From Galactobacillus timonensis (GTDB lineage: Bacteria; Bacillota_I; Bacilli_A; Erysipelotrichales; Erysipelotrichaceae): DNA of 64,000 nucleotides. The notes beneath the pieces are model-generated. The model made no database searches and was not told the DNA's origin. It saw only the letters and a program-made list of their open reading frames with translations. Each line of letters starts with the position of its first letter. Position 1 is the first letter of the stretch. Where the stretch lies: assembly GCF_900240265.1 (NCBI RefSeq), contig NZ_LT964739.1, positions 1,540,304 to 1,604,303 of the forward strand, written 5' to 3'. This document shows, in pieces, positions 20,024-28,937 of this stretch. Both the position numbers and the translations under genes were made by a program.

Positions 20024-21094
20024 TTACTGCTGTTCGTCTTCGTTGATGTTCATGTGCATGATGTTCCGGTACTTGGAGCCGATGGTACGTTCCAGTTTGA
20101 ACGGCTCTCCATCCAGCGTGGGATAGGCGCTGATGAAGTCATCCAGCTGCTTCTTTTCCTCATCACTCAGATCAAAGGAGAAAATCCGGGCATTGTCATA
20201 GACGTGACGGCTGTTGCGAACGCCGATGATGACGGCTGCTACCGCTGGTCTGTCCAGTACCCAGCGGGAGGAGATCTGTGATAGACCGACACTATGATGA
20301 TCGGCCATTGTCTTCATCATTTTCAAAAGCTTCTGATAGCCATCCCATCCAAGCGAATCTTCAATGACCTGCAGATACTTGACCTGCGACCGTGTTTCGG
20401 GCCTGATCGCTTCCCGGGGAACACCGATATAGCGCTCGGCGAAGAATCCGCCCGCAAGCGTTCCATAGCAGATCAGGGAAATGCCATGATCAAGGCAGTA
20501 CTTCTCCATCTGCTTTTCCGGACGGCGGTCAAAGAGGGAATACTGCGTCTGCATGGATACGATGGGAATGCCCGCATCCACGAGCATCGCAAGATGCTTT
20601 GTGTCGAAATTGGTTCCTGAAACGCAGCGGATCTTTCCCTTTCTACGCAGTTCATCGAGATAGCCGGCGGTACGGATCATTCCGTCCACATCGTAATCCC
20701 ACCAGTGAAACTGAACGACGTCGAGAATGTCCTTGTGCAGCCGCATCAGGGAGCGGTCGATGATCTTTTCGGTGAATGCGAAGTCGACCTTGTCCAGATA
20801 TTCAAGATCGGGAACGAATTTGGTATGGACCTGGATGTCTTCCTCATGGAAGGCCGGGTCCTTTTTCAGTTCAGCGATGAAGCTACCGATGAATTCTTCG
20901 GCACCGGTATAGATGTCGGCGCAGTCAAAAGTTGTAAATCCAAGATCCTTCAGCTCATAAAATGCCTTCTTTACATCGCTCATGTCGAGAGGGCCGTTGA
21001 GGCTGTGACCCTGCGACAGCTGCCAGCAGCCGTTCAGTACGCGGCTGATCGAATAATCCGGCGCAAGTTCAAAGCGCTGTGCTTTTGGTTCCAT
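20024..21094 (-). CDS. Aldo/keto reductase
   Basis: A 356-residue TIM-barrel NAD(P)H-dependent oxidoreductase. The catalytic aspartate and tyrosine are in TFDCADIYTGAEEFIG, the lysine in VHTKFVPD and the histidine in VQFHWWDYD. The cofactor phosphate region reads VIIGVRNSRHVYDNARI. The substrate is unknown. It is the last gene of a minus-strand series and overlaps the preceding TIGR04076 gene by 26 bp, so co-expression is likely. The AGGAAGAGAACA upstream of ATG supports the start. Confidence 0.92.
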   Translation of the reverse strand: MEPKAQRFELAPDYSISRVLNGCWQLSQGHSLNGPLDMSDVKKAFYELKDLGFTTFDCADIYTGAEEFIGSFIAELKKDPAFHEEDIQVHTKFVPDLEYLDKVDFAFTEKIIDRSLMRLHKDILDVVQFHWWDYDVDGMIRTAGYLDELRRKGKIRCVSGTNFDTKHLAMLVDAGIPIVSMQTQYSLFDRRPEKQMEKYCLDHGISLICYGTLAGGFFAERYIGVPREAIRPETRSQVKYLQVIEDSLGWDGYQKLLKMMKTMADHHSVGLSQISSRWVLDRPAVAAVIIGVRNSRHVYDNARIFSFDLSDEEKKQLDDFISAYPTLDGEPFKLERTIGSKYRNIMHMNINEDEQQ

Positions 21095-21431
21095 TGTTCT
21101 CTTCCTCCATTTTTACGACGGTTGTTTCGCTGTGATGAAAGGTGCGGATTCCGATCCGCGTAATGCGGAAGCGGGCACCGCAATTTGGATCCGGGCAGGC
21201 GATTTCGCTGTCCGTATACATCCAGTCATTATGGTCCGTGACTCTTTGTTTCGCCGGCAATATTGGAATCAGGGCAGCCAGTGCATACATGGAAAAAGAA
21301 GGGTTTGCGGGGAAGATGAGATTCTCTCCCTGAACCAGGAAATAATCCCCGGCATGATGGCTGCACACCATCGGCTTATCGCCTGCGACAACTTCCACCT
21401 TGAGGTCATAAAGCTGAAACGTATCGTCCAT
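21069..21431 (-). CDS. TIGR04076 family protein
   Basis: A 120-residue protein that fits the TIGR04076 family: LYDLKVEVVAGDKPMVCSHHAGDYFLVQGE at the N-terminus (cited in part), a central LAALIPILPAKQR and a late CPDPNCGARFRITRIG with a cysteine pair. The family is of unknown function in anaerobic bacteria. AGGAGA lies 8 bp upstream. It overlaps the aldo/keto reductase start, suggesting coupled translation. Confidence 0.75.
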   Translation of the reverse strand: MDDTFQLYDLKVEVVAGDKPMVCSHHAGDYFLVQGENLIFPANPSFSMYALAALIPILPAKQRVTDHNDWMYTDSEIACPDPNCGARFRITRIGIRTFHHSETTVVKMEEENNGTKSTAL

Positions 21432-21488
21432 TGCGGTTCTCCTGTGTTCTGCGTTTTCGTAATTTTAGCACTGCGATGAAATACTGCA

Positions 21489-22382
21489 TCAGAAGAGATC
21501 GAGCGTATTGCTCAGATAGATTTCCTCCCGGACATTGATCTGATATTCAGGCCTGGTGAGATAGTACAGAAGGAATTCAAGAATCAGTGCCGATCCGAGA
21601 CTTCTTCCTTCGATCTTGAAGTGGGAAAACCCCAGCGGGAGGTAGACATTCAAAATGTCATCAACACTGATGAAGGAGGGATTGTGCATCGCGCGTGAAA
21701 AACGGTAGCCTTCTGCACCATGAGGAGCATGGCACACATGCACAGGACCATCGATGCCCAGTACGTCGCGGCTGACAGCTTCGTAGCATTCTCGTCTCTG
21801 GCGGCAATGGATGTCACAGCATTCGTTGACAAGAAAAGCGGTTTTATCTTTCTGTATCTGTGTCAATGTCTGCAGGTCGGCAATGTCTTTGTTAAGACGA
21901 AAATCAGGAACGACAAAGGAAAACGCGGGAAGGTTCAGCTCTTCCTTAAACTGAGAAAACTGGGTTAGCACCTTCGTGGTGGATGATACGAGATAAAGAG
22001 AGGGATAGCTTCTATGAAGATACTCCGTCAGAAGATCAGAGGATACGATGACGCCGCTGCCCGGGCAGGCGCTTGAGAAAAGACAGCAGAGATCGTTGCA
22101 GAGAGGATCCTTCAGATGCTCGGGTGTTAAAAGAGAGTTGCTGAAGGTAAGGCAGGCAGAGATGCAATATCGCCCGGTTAATTGAAGAACTTCTTCGGGA
22201 TTGCAGGTTTCGGCACCGGTGCGTCCGCCGCCCCAGATACAGGCGGCCGGGGCTCCATAGATGGATCCGATCCGGCACCAGTCATGAAAATACTCCCGAT
22301 GATCATGAAACAGCGGCAGGAACACCCGATAAAGATCATAGTATTCAAACAGACCGGGAAGATGAAAGACGGCGGTTTTCAT
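21489..22382 (-). CDS. Divergent U32 peptidase-like protein
   Basis: A 297-residue protein without a sure family. Several segments recall the TIM-barrel U32 peptidase/hydroxylase family: GVIVSSDLL, VVPDFRLNKDIADLQTL, then LVNECCDIHCRQRRECYEA (the family's asparagine plus cysteine cluster) and the late FKIEGRSLG motif. U32 proteins (YhbU, RlhA) often use an iron-sulfur cluster bound by such cysteines. It is shorter than typical members. AAAGGA precedes the ATG. It lies between a HAD gene and the TIGR04076 gene in one minus-strand series. Confidence 0.6.
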   Translation of the reverse strand: MKTAVFHLPGLFEYYDLYRVFLPLFHDHREYFHDWCRIGSIYGAPAACIWGGGRTGAETCNPEEVLQLTGRYCISACLTFSNSLLTPEHLKDPLCNDLCCLFSSACPGSGVIVSSDLLTEYLHRSYPSLYLVSSTTKVLTQFSQFKEELNLPAFSFVVPDFRLNKDIADLQTLTQIQKDKTAFLVNECCDIHCRQRRECYEAVSRDVLGIDGPVHVCHAPHGAEGYRFSRAMHNPSFISVDDILNVYLPLGFSHFKIEGRSLGSALILEFLLYYLTRPEYQINVREEIYLSNTLDLF

Positions 22383-22411
22383 TCGCTGTACTGTCCTTTC
22401 ACTGTGGTTTA

Positions 22412-23218
22412 TCAGTCTTCGGCATCATCCAGCAGGCCCAGATGCATGCAGGCATAGAGAATGCCGTCATCCGCCGCATCTTTTGTGACAAAGTCAGCTT
22501 TTGCCTTTAACTGCGGGACGGCGTTTCCCATGGCAACACAGGTCCATTCCTTTGTGAACATGGAAAGATCATTGAGGCCATCACCGAAGACGATAACATC
22601 CTTCGTCTCTGCGCCAATCATTGTTACCATCCTGCGGATGCCGTATGCCTTATCCGTCGGCTCGACAAAGAAATAGGAATCGTGGTAGCGGCAGTAGGGC
22701 AGATTCTGCAAAGAGACAAGTGTATTTTCAACCGGGTAGGGACCGGCAACGAAGAGCTTGTAAATATCCTTGTACTGGTGGGGATCCAGGCCTTTGACGA
22801 CTTTCGTCTCCATATAGATATCATGGCTTACTTCCGAGAATTGATTATCCGGAGCCAGACGTACCTTCGAGTCATCCACCTGGATGGCCCAGGGAATATT
22901 CTTTGCCTTGCATTCTTCAACAAGCGCAAGACACGCCTCATAGGGAAGGGGACGCAGCTCACGCAGAACGCCGTCAATCGTGAGGCCGTAGCCGCCGTCG
23001 CTGACCATGTTTTCAAAGCCAAGCTTCCTGCGGTAGTCTTCTGCCATGGCGTGAGCACGGCCGGTGGCAATGGCGGTAAAGTGGCCGGACCTGCGAAGTC
23101 CATTAATCGCTCTGACGGCGGAGTCGGGGATATACTGTCTGCCTGGCGTACCAACAGCCAGGGTGTTGTCGATATCGAAAAAGATATAGCGTTTTCTGTT
23201 TTTCATCCCGTTTTTCAT
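22412..23218 (-). CDS. HAD superfamily Cof-type phosphatase
   Basis: A 268-residue HAD hydrolase. Motif I is FFDIDNTLA, motif II AIATGRAHAMAEDY, and motif IV is VIVFGDGLNDLSMF, followed by the CVAMGNAVPQLKAKADFVT tail of Cof-like sugar phosphatases. It is distinct from the HAD gene at 946. Start choice is uncertain: ATG 23218, ATG 23206 and TTG 23239 are in frame and none has a clear ribosome site. Confidence 0.88.
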   Translation of the reverse strand: MKNGMKNRKRYIFFDIDNTLAVGTPGRQYIPDSAVRAINGLRRSGHFTAIATGRAHAMAEDYRRKLGFENMVSDGGYGLTIDGVLRELRPLPYEACLALVEECKAKNIPWAIQVDDSKVRLAPDNQFSEVSHDIYMETKVVKGLDPHQYKDIYKLFVAGPYPVENTLVSLQNLPYCRYHDSYFFVEPTDKAYGIRRMVTMIGAETKDVIVFGDGLNDLSMFTKEWTCVAMGNAVPQLKAKADFVTKDAADDGILYACMHLGLLDDAED

Positions 23219-23312
23219 ATCCACAAAAGGATAGCACAAACATCCCTGAGCATGATTCAGATTACGGAATCCGGGGCGATTTATAATGAGACCGGTGAAG
23301 GAGAAAATGATT

Positions 23313-23618
23313 ATGGTTACAGTCTATGGAATGCCTACCTGCCCTCATTGCAGCTTCGTTGAAAAGCAGATCGAAGGAAATGAGAACTTCCGTTTCGTCG
23401 ATATCGGTGCCCATGTTAAGAATCTGAAGGAATTCCTTCGGATCCGCGATAATTCACCGGTTTTCGATGATGCTAAGAAGAACGGTTATGCCGGAATTCC
23501 GTGCTTTGTTCTGGAAGACGGAACTGTGACGCTGAAGCCGGAAGATGCCGGACTCAAGTCAGGACTCGAAGAAGTGAAAGAAGTGAAAGCCTGCCGGATT
23601 GACGGTTCCGGCTGCTGA
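23313..23618 (+). CDS. Glutaredoxin-like thiol-redox protein
   Basis: A 101-residue thioredoxin-fold protein with an N-terminal VTVYGMPTCPHC carrying a CxxC redox pair at residues 10 and 13, then a FVDIGAHVKNLKEFL segment, the cis-proline region GIPCFVLEDG and a C-terminal CRIDGSGC tail with two further cysteines. It probably reduces disulfides or donates electrons in the cytoplasm. AAGGAG at 23298-23303 is 9 bp from the ATG at 23313; ATG 23307 and 23286 fit less well. Confidence 0.85.
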   Translation: MVTVYGMPTCPHCSFVEKQIEGNENFRFVDIGAHVKNLKEFLRIRDNSPVFDDAKKNGYAGIPCFVLEDGTVTLKPEDAGLKSGLEEVKEVKACRIDGSGC

Positions 23619-23627
23619 ACAGGGATG

Positions 23628-23655
23628 CGGCTTCCAATGGAGCCGTTTTCTTTTG
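23628..23655 (+). terminator. Intrinsic terminator after the glutaredoxin-like gene
   Basis: CGGCTTCC and GGAGCCG form a stem with one bulged T and a three-base loop, followed by TTTTCTTTT. Confidence 0.7.
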
Positions 23656-23728
23656 GAAATGTTGGCTGCGCAACCGCATTGTATCTGTGCAATGTCTACG
23701 ATAGGTGTTGTAAGGACTGGTCAATCGA

Positions 23729-24148
23729 ATGAACCTGTTTACATTAAGTGCCTATGAGACAACAGCTGAGCAGTTTTTCGAAACGCTGAAGAAACAGAAT
23801 GCAGATCTTGTACTCGATGTGCGGCTGCGCAATACGAATCAGCTGTGCGGATTTACGAAGGAAAAGGATCTTGCCTATTTCGTACATAACATCGTTGGTG
23901 CTCAGTATGTGCATGATCTGCGGTTTGCGCCTGACTCGGATCTCTTGGATGCCTATACGAAACATGTCGTTGACTGGAACGGATACCGTCAGGCGTACCT
24001 GAGCGAGATGGAAGAGCGCAATGCGCGCCGCATCTTCACAGAGGATTATCGCAGATATGCGAGCATATGTATTCTCGGGACCGCTACCGTCCACCGCCGC
24101 AGTCACAGCGAAGCACTGCTGGAGTATCTGAATAAGGAAGCAGGGTAA
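23729..24148 (+). CDS. DUF488 family protein
   Basis: A 139-residue protein matching DUF488: a conserved DVRLRNTNQLCGFTKEKDL segment with the Asp-Val-Arg signature and a late ICILGTATVHRRSHSEALLEYL stretch in which the usual cysteine/histidine region is partly preserved. The family is of unknown function. No strong GGAGG site is visible before the ATG. It ends five bases from the convergent Crp/Fnr gene. Confidence 0.8.
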   Translation: MNLFTLSAYETTAEQFFETLKKQNADLVLDVRLRNTNQLCGFTKEKDLAYFVHNIVGAQYVHDLRFAPDSDLLDAYTKHVVDWNGYRQAYLSEMEERNARRIFTEDYRRYASICILGTATVHRRSHSEALLEYLNKEAG

Positions 24149-24153
24149 TCCCT

Positions 24154-24876
24154 TCACTCGTCCCGTTTGGGCGGGACGCGAAGATAGAAGTGGTTCTTCT
24201 GATAATCGATGATTCCTTCAGACTTGAGCCTGGAAAGTTCGCTGGACAGTGCGCTGCGATCGGCATTGAGATAGTCTGCCAGCTGCTGGCGGTCGAAGGG
24301 AATATCAAAATAGGAACGGTGCTGGCGTAGGGATTCTGCCGAAAGATAGGACAGAATCTTGTCACGAAGCGAATGCTGCGTGATGTACGTCAGCTTTTCG
24401 TTAAGGTGCAGATTCCGCTGGGCCAGCAGGGCAACAAGATTCTCAATCAGACGTGTATGGAAGGGACAGGCGGATGCGCACATCTGCAGCATTTTTTTGA
24501 GATCAAGCCGCAGAATGGATGTTTCTTCATCGGCCTGTACGCTGACATTCAGGACACTGTCATTGACGGCCGCATAGCTTTCACCGAAGAGATCACCCGG
24601 CTCCAGAGCGGAAACGATGTGACGCGTACCCCAGTAATCCCAGCGCTCCACATGGGCGCTTCCGGAAAGGATGAGGCCGGAGGAATCAATCGGATTGCCT
24701 GCCCGTAAGATCCAGTCCCCCTTGTCATAGAACTGTTTGTGGGCATTGAGACAGGGCAGAAGAGTCTCGAGCTGTGCTTCTGTGATGCCTTTAAAGAGGC
24801 GGGACTGATGAAGAACCGCAATATCCCGCTTGGTGATTGTCTTTGGATCCTCGTGGACTGTGTCGTTCTTCTTCAT
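24154..24876 (-). CDS. Crp/Fnr family transcriptional regulator
   Basis: A 240-residue regulator with a cNMP-binding-type jelly roll (residues about 20-140, including LFGESYAA in place of the cAMP-site FGE motif) and a C-terminal HTH domain with the recognition segment DRQQLADYLNADRSALSSEL. No Fnr-type N-terminal cysteine cluster is visible. An earlier ATG at 24906 lies inside a TATAAT box (24905-24910), so the ATG at 24876 is the likelier start. It may control the divergent alcohol dehydrogenase gene. Confidence 0.88.
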   Translation of the reverse strand: MKKNDTVHEDPKTITKRDIAVLHQSRLFKGITEAQLETLLPCLNAHKQFYDKGDWILRAGNPIDSSGLILSGSAHVERWDYWGTRHIVSALEPGDLFGESYAAVNDSVLNVSVQADEETSILRLDLKKMLQMCASACPFHTRLIENLVALLAQRNLHLNEKLTYITQHSLRDKILSYLSAESLRQHRSYFDIPFDRQQLADYLNADRSALSSELSRLKSEGIIDYQKNHFYLRVPPKRDE

Positions 24877-25052
24877 CGCTGTCAGCTTTCGTCTTTCTTT
24901 ATGCATTATAGCCGATGACCCTGGTGGTGGCTGCTACACAAGCAGAGACGGGAAACCAAAACGGCGGGGAGTATTTGCCGCAATGAAGATGTTATTGATG
25001 CGATGGTGGATGCTAAGATGAGGAAAATTCAAAAGAATGCGGGAGGCTGAAT

Positions 25053-26204
25053 ATGGCTAGAGAATTTCTTGTTCCGGGACACATCATCACGGGGGCGGGA
25101 GCGCTGGATGCGGCAGAGAAGATCTTCCCAACGATGGGGAAGAAGGCACTGGTTGTCACAGATCCGGTAATGATCAAGCTTGGCAACTGTGCAAAGGTGG
25201 AAGCGGCACTGAAGCAGAAACACGTTCCGTATGCTGTTTATTCCGATATCGTCGGTGAACCGAACAATATCATGATTGAAAACGGACTCCGGAAGTATCG
25301 GGAAGAAGGCTGCGACTTCCTCATTGCGATCGGTGGAGGCAGCTGCCTGGATTCGATGAAGGCCATCGGTGCCCTGGCTGTGAACGGCGGGGATATCGCT
25401 GACTTCTTTGGGAAGACGATCGATGTTGAGATGCCGCCGATGGCTGCGATCCCGACGACGGCAGGAACCGGGTCGGAAGCGACGCAGTTCACGATCATCA
25501 CCGATACGCGCAAAGATATAAAGATGCTGCTGAAGGGACCGAAGCTGATACCTTCGCTGGCTGTCATTGATCCGCAGTTTACGATGACCGCGCCGCCCGC
25601 GGTGACGGCCAATACGGGCCTGGATGCGCTGTGCCATTGTGTTGAGGCCTATACGTCGCGCAAGGCGCAGACACTGTCTGATACCTTCGCTGTTTCGGCG
25701 GTAAAGCGTATCTTCGCCAATCTTCCGACAGCCTATCATGACGGCTCCAACCAGGAGGCACGCATTCAGATGTCGGTTGCGGCTTTGGAGGCGGGCATTG
25801 CCTTCAACAATTCTTCCGTTACTCTCATTCATGGCATGAGCCGTCCGATCGGAGCCCTCTTCCATGTGGCACACGGACTTTCCAATGCGATGCTGATGAA
25901 CGTATGTCTGACATTTGCTCTGCCGGGTACGTATGATCGCTTCGGTGATCTTGGCCGTGCAATCGGTGTGGCCGATGCTTCGGATACGGATCAGGCGGCA
26001 GCGGAAAAGTTCCTGGATGCGTTGAAGAAGCTGGTCGCCGAGATGGAAATTCCGACGCCGGAAGCGTATGGCATTGATCGTGAAACCTTCATGAATGCCA
26101 TCCCGAAGATGGCACATGATGCGATGGAAAGCGGCAGTCCGCAGAATACGATCCGTGATATCACAGTTGAGCAGGTCTCAGATCTCTACCGTCAGCTGTG
26201 GTAG
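25053..26204 (+). CDS. Iron-containing alcohol dehydrogenase
   Basis: A 383-residue group III alcohol dehydrogenase that interconverts alcohols or diols and carbonyls with NAD(P). The nucleotide-binding region reads IAIGGGSCLDSMKAIG, followed by IPTTAGTGSEATQF. The metal ligands are supplied by the Asp of TGLDALCHCVEAY and histidines in LIHGMSRPIGALFHVAHG. A GGGAGG site precedes the ATG. The GNAT gene follows after 9 bp. Confidence 0.94.
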   Translation: MAREFLVPGHIITGAGALDAAEKIFPTMGKKALVVTDPVMIKLGNCAKVEAALKQKHVPYAVYSDIVGEPNNIMIENGLRKYREEGCDFLIAIGGGSCLDSMKAIGALAVNGGDIADFFGKTIDVEMPPMAAIPTTAGTGSEATQFTIITDTRKDIKMLLKGPKLIPSLAVIDPQFTMTAPPAVTANTGLDALCHCVEAYTSRKAQTLSDTFAVSAVKRIFANLPTAYHDGSNQEARIQMSVAALEAGIAFNNSSVTLIHGMSRPIGALFHVAHGLSNAMLMNVCLTFALPGTYDRFGDLGRAIGVADASDTDQAAAEKFLDALKKLVAEMEIPTPEAYGIDRETFMNAIPKMAHDAMESGSPQNTIRDITVEQVSDLYRQLW

Positions 26205-26213
26205 GATTGGTTT

Positions 26214-26780
26214 ATGCAGGAAGAGATCAAAGTTACGGGCACGGTGCTGAAGACGCCGCGCCTGATCCTGCGGCCCTTTGAACAGGGGGACCTGCAGGAT
26301 TTTTATTCCTATGCCAGCGTTGACGGTGTGGGACAGCCGGCCGGCTGGAGTCCGCATCAGAGTCTGGAAGAAACCCGCCGCATTTTGGATATTTTTCTTG
26401 CGCAGAAAATTGATTTTGCGATTGAGGAGAAGGGCAGAGTGATCGGCTCCTTTGGACTTCATTCGTATCCGGAGGATAAGTTTCCGCAATTCGATGCTCT
26501 GCGTGTAACCAGTATCGGCTATGTGCTGGCAAAGGACCGCTGGGGAAACGGGCTGATGACCGAAGCTGGCAGAGCCGTGCTGCAGTGGCTGTTTGAAGAA
26601 AAGAATATCGATGTGGTTGTTTGTGGCCATTTCCTGTCGAACCCGCGCTCAGGAAGAGTGAAAGAAAAACTCGGATTTCGTCCGGCCGTAACCTATCCGA
26701 TGCATACACGTGCAGGACGGGATGAGATGTGCGAAGAGGGAATTTTGACCCGCGACGAATGGGAGAAGGCGAACCACTGA
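26214..26780 (+). CDS. GNAT family N-acetyltransferase (RimJ/RimL type)
   Basis: A 188-residue acetyltransferase with the TPRLILRPFEQGDL N-terminus typical of the RimJ/L subfamily, a middle strand IGSFGLHSYP, the acetyl-CoA pocket region IGYVLAKDRWGNGLMTEAGRA and a late NPRSGRVKEKLGF. The substrate is unknown. It starts 9 bp after the alcohol dehydrogenase and probably shares its transcript. Confidence 0.88.
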   Translation: MQEEIKVTGTVLKTPRLILRPFEQGDLQDFYSYASVDGVGQPAGWSPHQSLEETRRILDIFLAQKIDFAIEEKGRVIGSFGLHSYPEDKFPQFDALRVTSIGYVLAKDRWGNGLMTEAGRAVLQWLFEEKNIDVVVCGHFLSNPRSGRVKEKLGFRPAVTYPMHTRAGRDEMCEEGILTRDEWEKANH

Positions 26781-26799
26781 TGGCGGAAAAAGGGAAAAC

Positions 26800-27455
26800 A
26801 AGCCGCCAGCTGCAGGCGGAGCCAGTCTTGCAGCTGCGGTATCCGCGGTTCAAAGTGGTGCAGAGTCGGTCATCATCGTTGAAAAACGGATATTCTTGGC
26901 GGCGATACCAACGTCAATGGCGGCATCTACAATACACTGGATGAAGATCTGCAGTCGAAGGCGGAAATGACGGATGGCAACAAGCAGCTGATTGAAACTG
27001 CTCTTGCAGAGACACCGGGCATCGATGAGCATGCGGCTCAGCAGGCAAAGGTAAAGGAAGAGTATGAAGATTACCTTGCCAGCGGTGATACGGGCATCTT
27101 CGATTCGGCAGACTGGTATGCGCAGCAGACATAGAATGGCGGCGACAAGGTAGCCAGCCTGTCGCTGGTGGAGTATCTTGCGAACAATGCCTATGCCGGC
27201 TATCAGTGGCTGGAGGATCTCGGTGCGACGTTCAAGGATGCGATTTCCCAGGGCCCGGGTTCCCTGTATCCGCGTACGCATGATACGACGACCGGTCTTG
27301 GTGCGGAGTTCGTCGATACCTATGCGTATCTGCAGAACAACTATGGAGACAACTGGAAAGTCTACTACGGTGTGACGGCCGATGAGCTGATCGTTGATAC
27401 GGTCGTCTATGGCAAGACGGCAGGGGAACAGGCGTCGGCCTATAACCGCGACTGA
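26800..27455 (+). pseudogene. Remnant of an FAD-dependent fumarate/urocanate reductase-like flavoprotein
   Basis: The translation contains pieces of a FAD_binding_2 flavoprotein: a dinucleotide-binding start (GGASLAAAVSAVQSGAESV) near 26815, then after a frameshift near 26885 ILGGDTNVNGGIYN, then a long open stretch up to an in-frame TAG at 27132-27134. The frame resumes through LANNAYAGYQWLEDLGATF and DTTTGLGAEFVDTYAYL. The end, VVYGKTAGEQASAYNRD, is the family's C-terminal FAD segment and joins directly to the middle part, so about half of the protein has been deleted. The gene is dead. Confidence 0.82.
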
Positions 27456-27479
27456 GTTTCTGTTGACAAAGTAAATATG

Positions 27480-27524
27480 AATGGAGCTGTTGACTACTAT
27501 TACGTTGCGGCTCCATTTTGTTTT
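27480..27524 (+). terminator. Hairpin terminator after the flavoprotein remnant
   Basis: AATGGAGC (27480-27487) pairs with GCTCCATT (27510-27517), followed by TTGTTTT. A TATAAT box at 27533-27538 just downstream probably belongs to the MATE-Wadjet promoter; no good -35 box is visible. Confidence 0.72.
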
Positions 27525-27570
27525 GGGTCTGATATAATCGAGTGCGAGTTTGTGAAAAAAGGAGGAGATT

Positions 27571-28932
27571 ATGCGTAAATCGGAAACGATGGATATGGTA
27601 CACGGACCATTGCTCAAGAATCTGTTTATCTTCTCCCTTCCATTGATCGCAAGCTATACGCTTCAGATTGCGTTCAACGCAGCCGATACCATAGTCGTTG
27701 GAAAGTTCAGCGGTGCTGACGGACTGGCTGCCGTCGGCGCGACAACGCCGCTGGTAAATCTGCTGATTTCTTTGTTTAACGGCATCGCGGTAGGAGCGAA
27801 TATTGTGATTGCCAATATGATCGGCCGCCAGGATCAGAACAATATCCCGCGGGCAGTTCATACCTCATACTGGCTTGCGCTTGCCGGGGGCATTCTTTTG
27901 ACGGCGCTGGGCTTTTTTTTGAGCGAACCGATGCTCGCAGCAATTTCCACCCCGGCCGATATCATTGACCAGAGCGTGCTGTATATGCGTATTTACTTTG
28001 CCGGTTCGCTTCCGCTGCTGATCTATGATTTTGGTTCGGCAATTCTGCGTTCCAAAGGTGATACCGTCAGACCGACCGTCTATCTGACGGTAGCCGGAAT
28101 CCTGAATATCATCCTGAATCTGTACACCGTCATTGTGCTGAAGATGGGCGTTGCCGGCGTAGCGATTGCGACGGTGATTTCAGAGATCGTTTCCGCCGTT
28201 CTTGTTACGGTTTCTCTGATGCGCCAGTCTGATGCGACCAGACTGGAATGGCGTCAGATTCGTTTAGACCGTCACATCTTCTTCAAAATTATGCGGGTTG
28301 GAATTCCTGCCGGTATTCAGAACATGATGTGGTCCGTTTCCAATATTGCGGTGCAGCAGGCCATGAATACATTCGGCTCCATCGTCGTTGCCGGAAACAG
28401 CGCGGCTTTGAATCTGGAAGGCTTTGTCTATGTCTCGATGAACGCGTTTACGGATGCATGCATTACCTTTACATCACAGGCGGCCGGCGCGCAGGATACG
28501 CATCAGGTCCGGCTGGTGATGCGGGTAACACTGATCCTGATGACCATTGCTTCGGCGTCGATGGGCATTCTTCTGACCGTGTTCGGCAATTCGCTGCTTC
28601 TGCTGTATACCAATGATCCGGATGTCATTGTTGCAGGTATGGTCCGGATGCGCTATGTCGTTCTGTGGCTGTGGATTAATGCCGTACTGGATATTCCCGC
28701 AGCTTCCATGCGCGGCATGGACTACAGCAATACGCCGACAGTCGTTATGATGCTTGGCATTGTCGTGGTGCGGCTGATCTATATCGCTACGTTCTGGCGC
28801 CTTCATCCGACACTCGAAATGCTGTATTTCTGTTTCCCGCTGTCCTGGGTGATTACGACGATTGCGATGTTCATCTTCTGGAAACAAAACTTCGATCATT
28901 TCTGCAGAACCTATGGGACTCCGTTAAAATAA
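27571..28932 (+). CDS. MATE family efflux transporter (head of the Wadjet operon)
   Basis: A 453-residue exporter with about 12 membrane segments. The first repeat opens with LFIFSLPLIASYTLQIAFNAADTIVVG and the second with IFFKIMRVGIPAGIQNMMWS (cited in part). AAAGGAGGAG lies just upstream of the ATG. The stop codon is only 5 bp before jetA and no terminator intervenes, so the gene likely shares its mRNA with the Wadjet genes. The transported compound is unknown, and whether the transporter plays a part in defence is open. Confidence 0.9.
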   Translation: MRKSETMDMVHGPLLKNLFIFSLPLIASYTLQIAFNAADTIVVGKFSGADGLAAVGATTPLVNLLISLFNGIAVGANIVIANMIGRQDQNNIPRAVHTSYWLALAGGILLTALGFFLSEPMLAAISTPADIIDQSVLYMRIYFAGSLPLLIYDFGSAILRSKGDTVRPTVYLTVAGILNIILNLYTVIVLKMGVAGVAIATVISEIVSAVLVTVSLMRQSDATRLEWRQIRLDRHIFFKIMRVGIPAGIQNMMWSVSNIAVQQAMNTFGSIVVAGNSAALNLEGFVYVSMNAFTDACITFTSQAAGAQDTHQVRLVMRVTLILMTIASASMGILLTVFGNSLLLLYTNDPDVIVAGMVRMRYVVLWLWINAVLDIPAASMRGMDYSNTPTVVMMLGIVVVRLIYIATFWRLHPTLEMLYFCFPLSWVITTIAMFIFWKQNFDHFCRTYGTPLK

Positions 28933-28937
28933 AGAAG

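Noticed and set aside
26780..26944. A 54-codon open frame starting at 26780 after the GNAT gene
   Set aside because: It is the out-of-frame 5' part of the flavoprotein remnant and loses family similarity after the frameshift.
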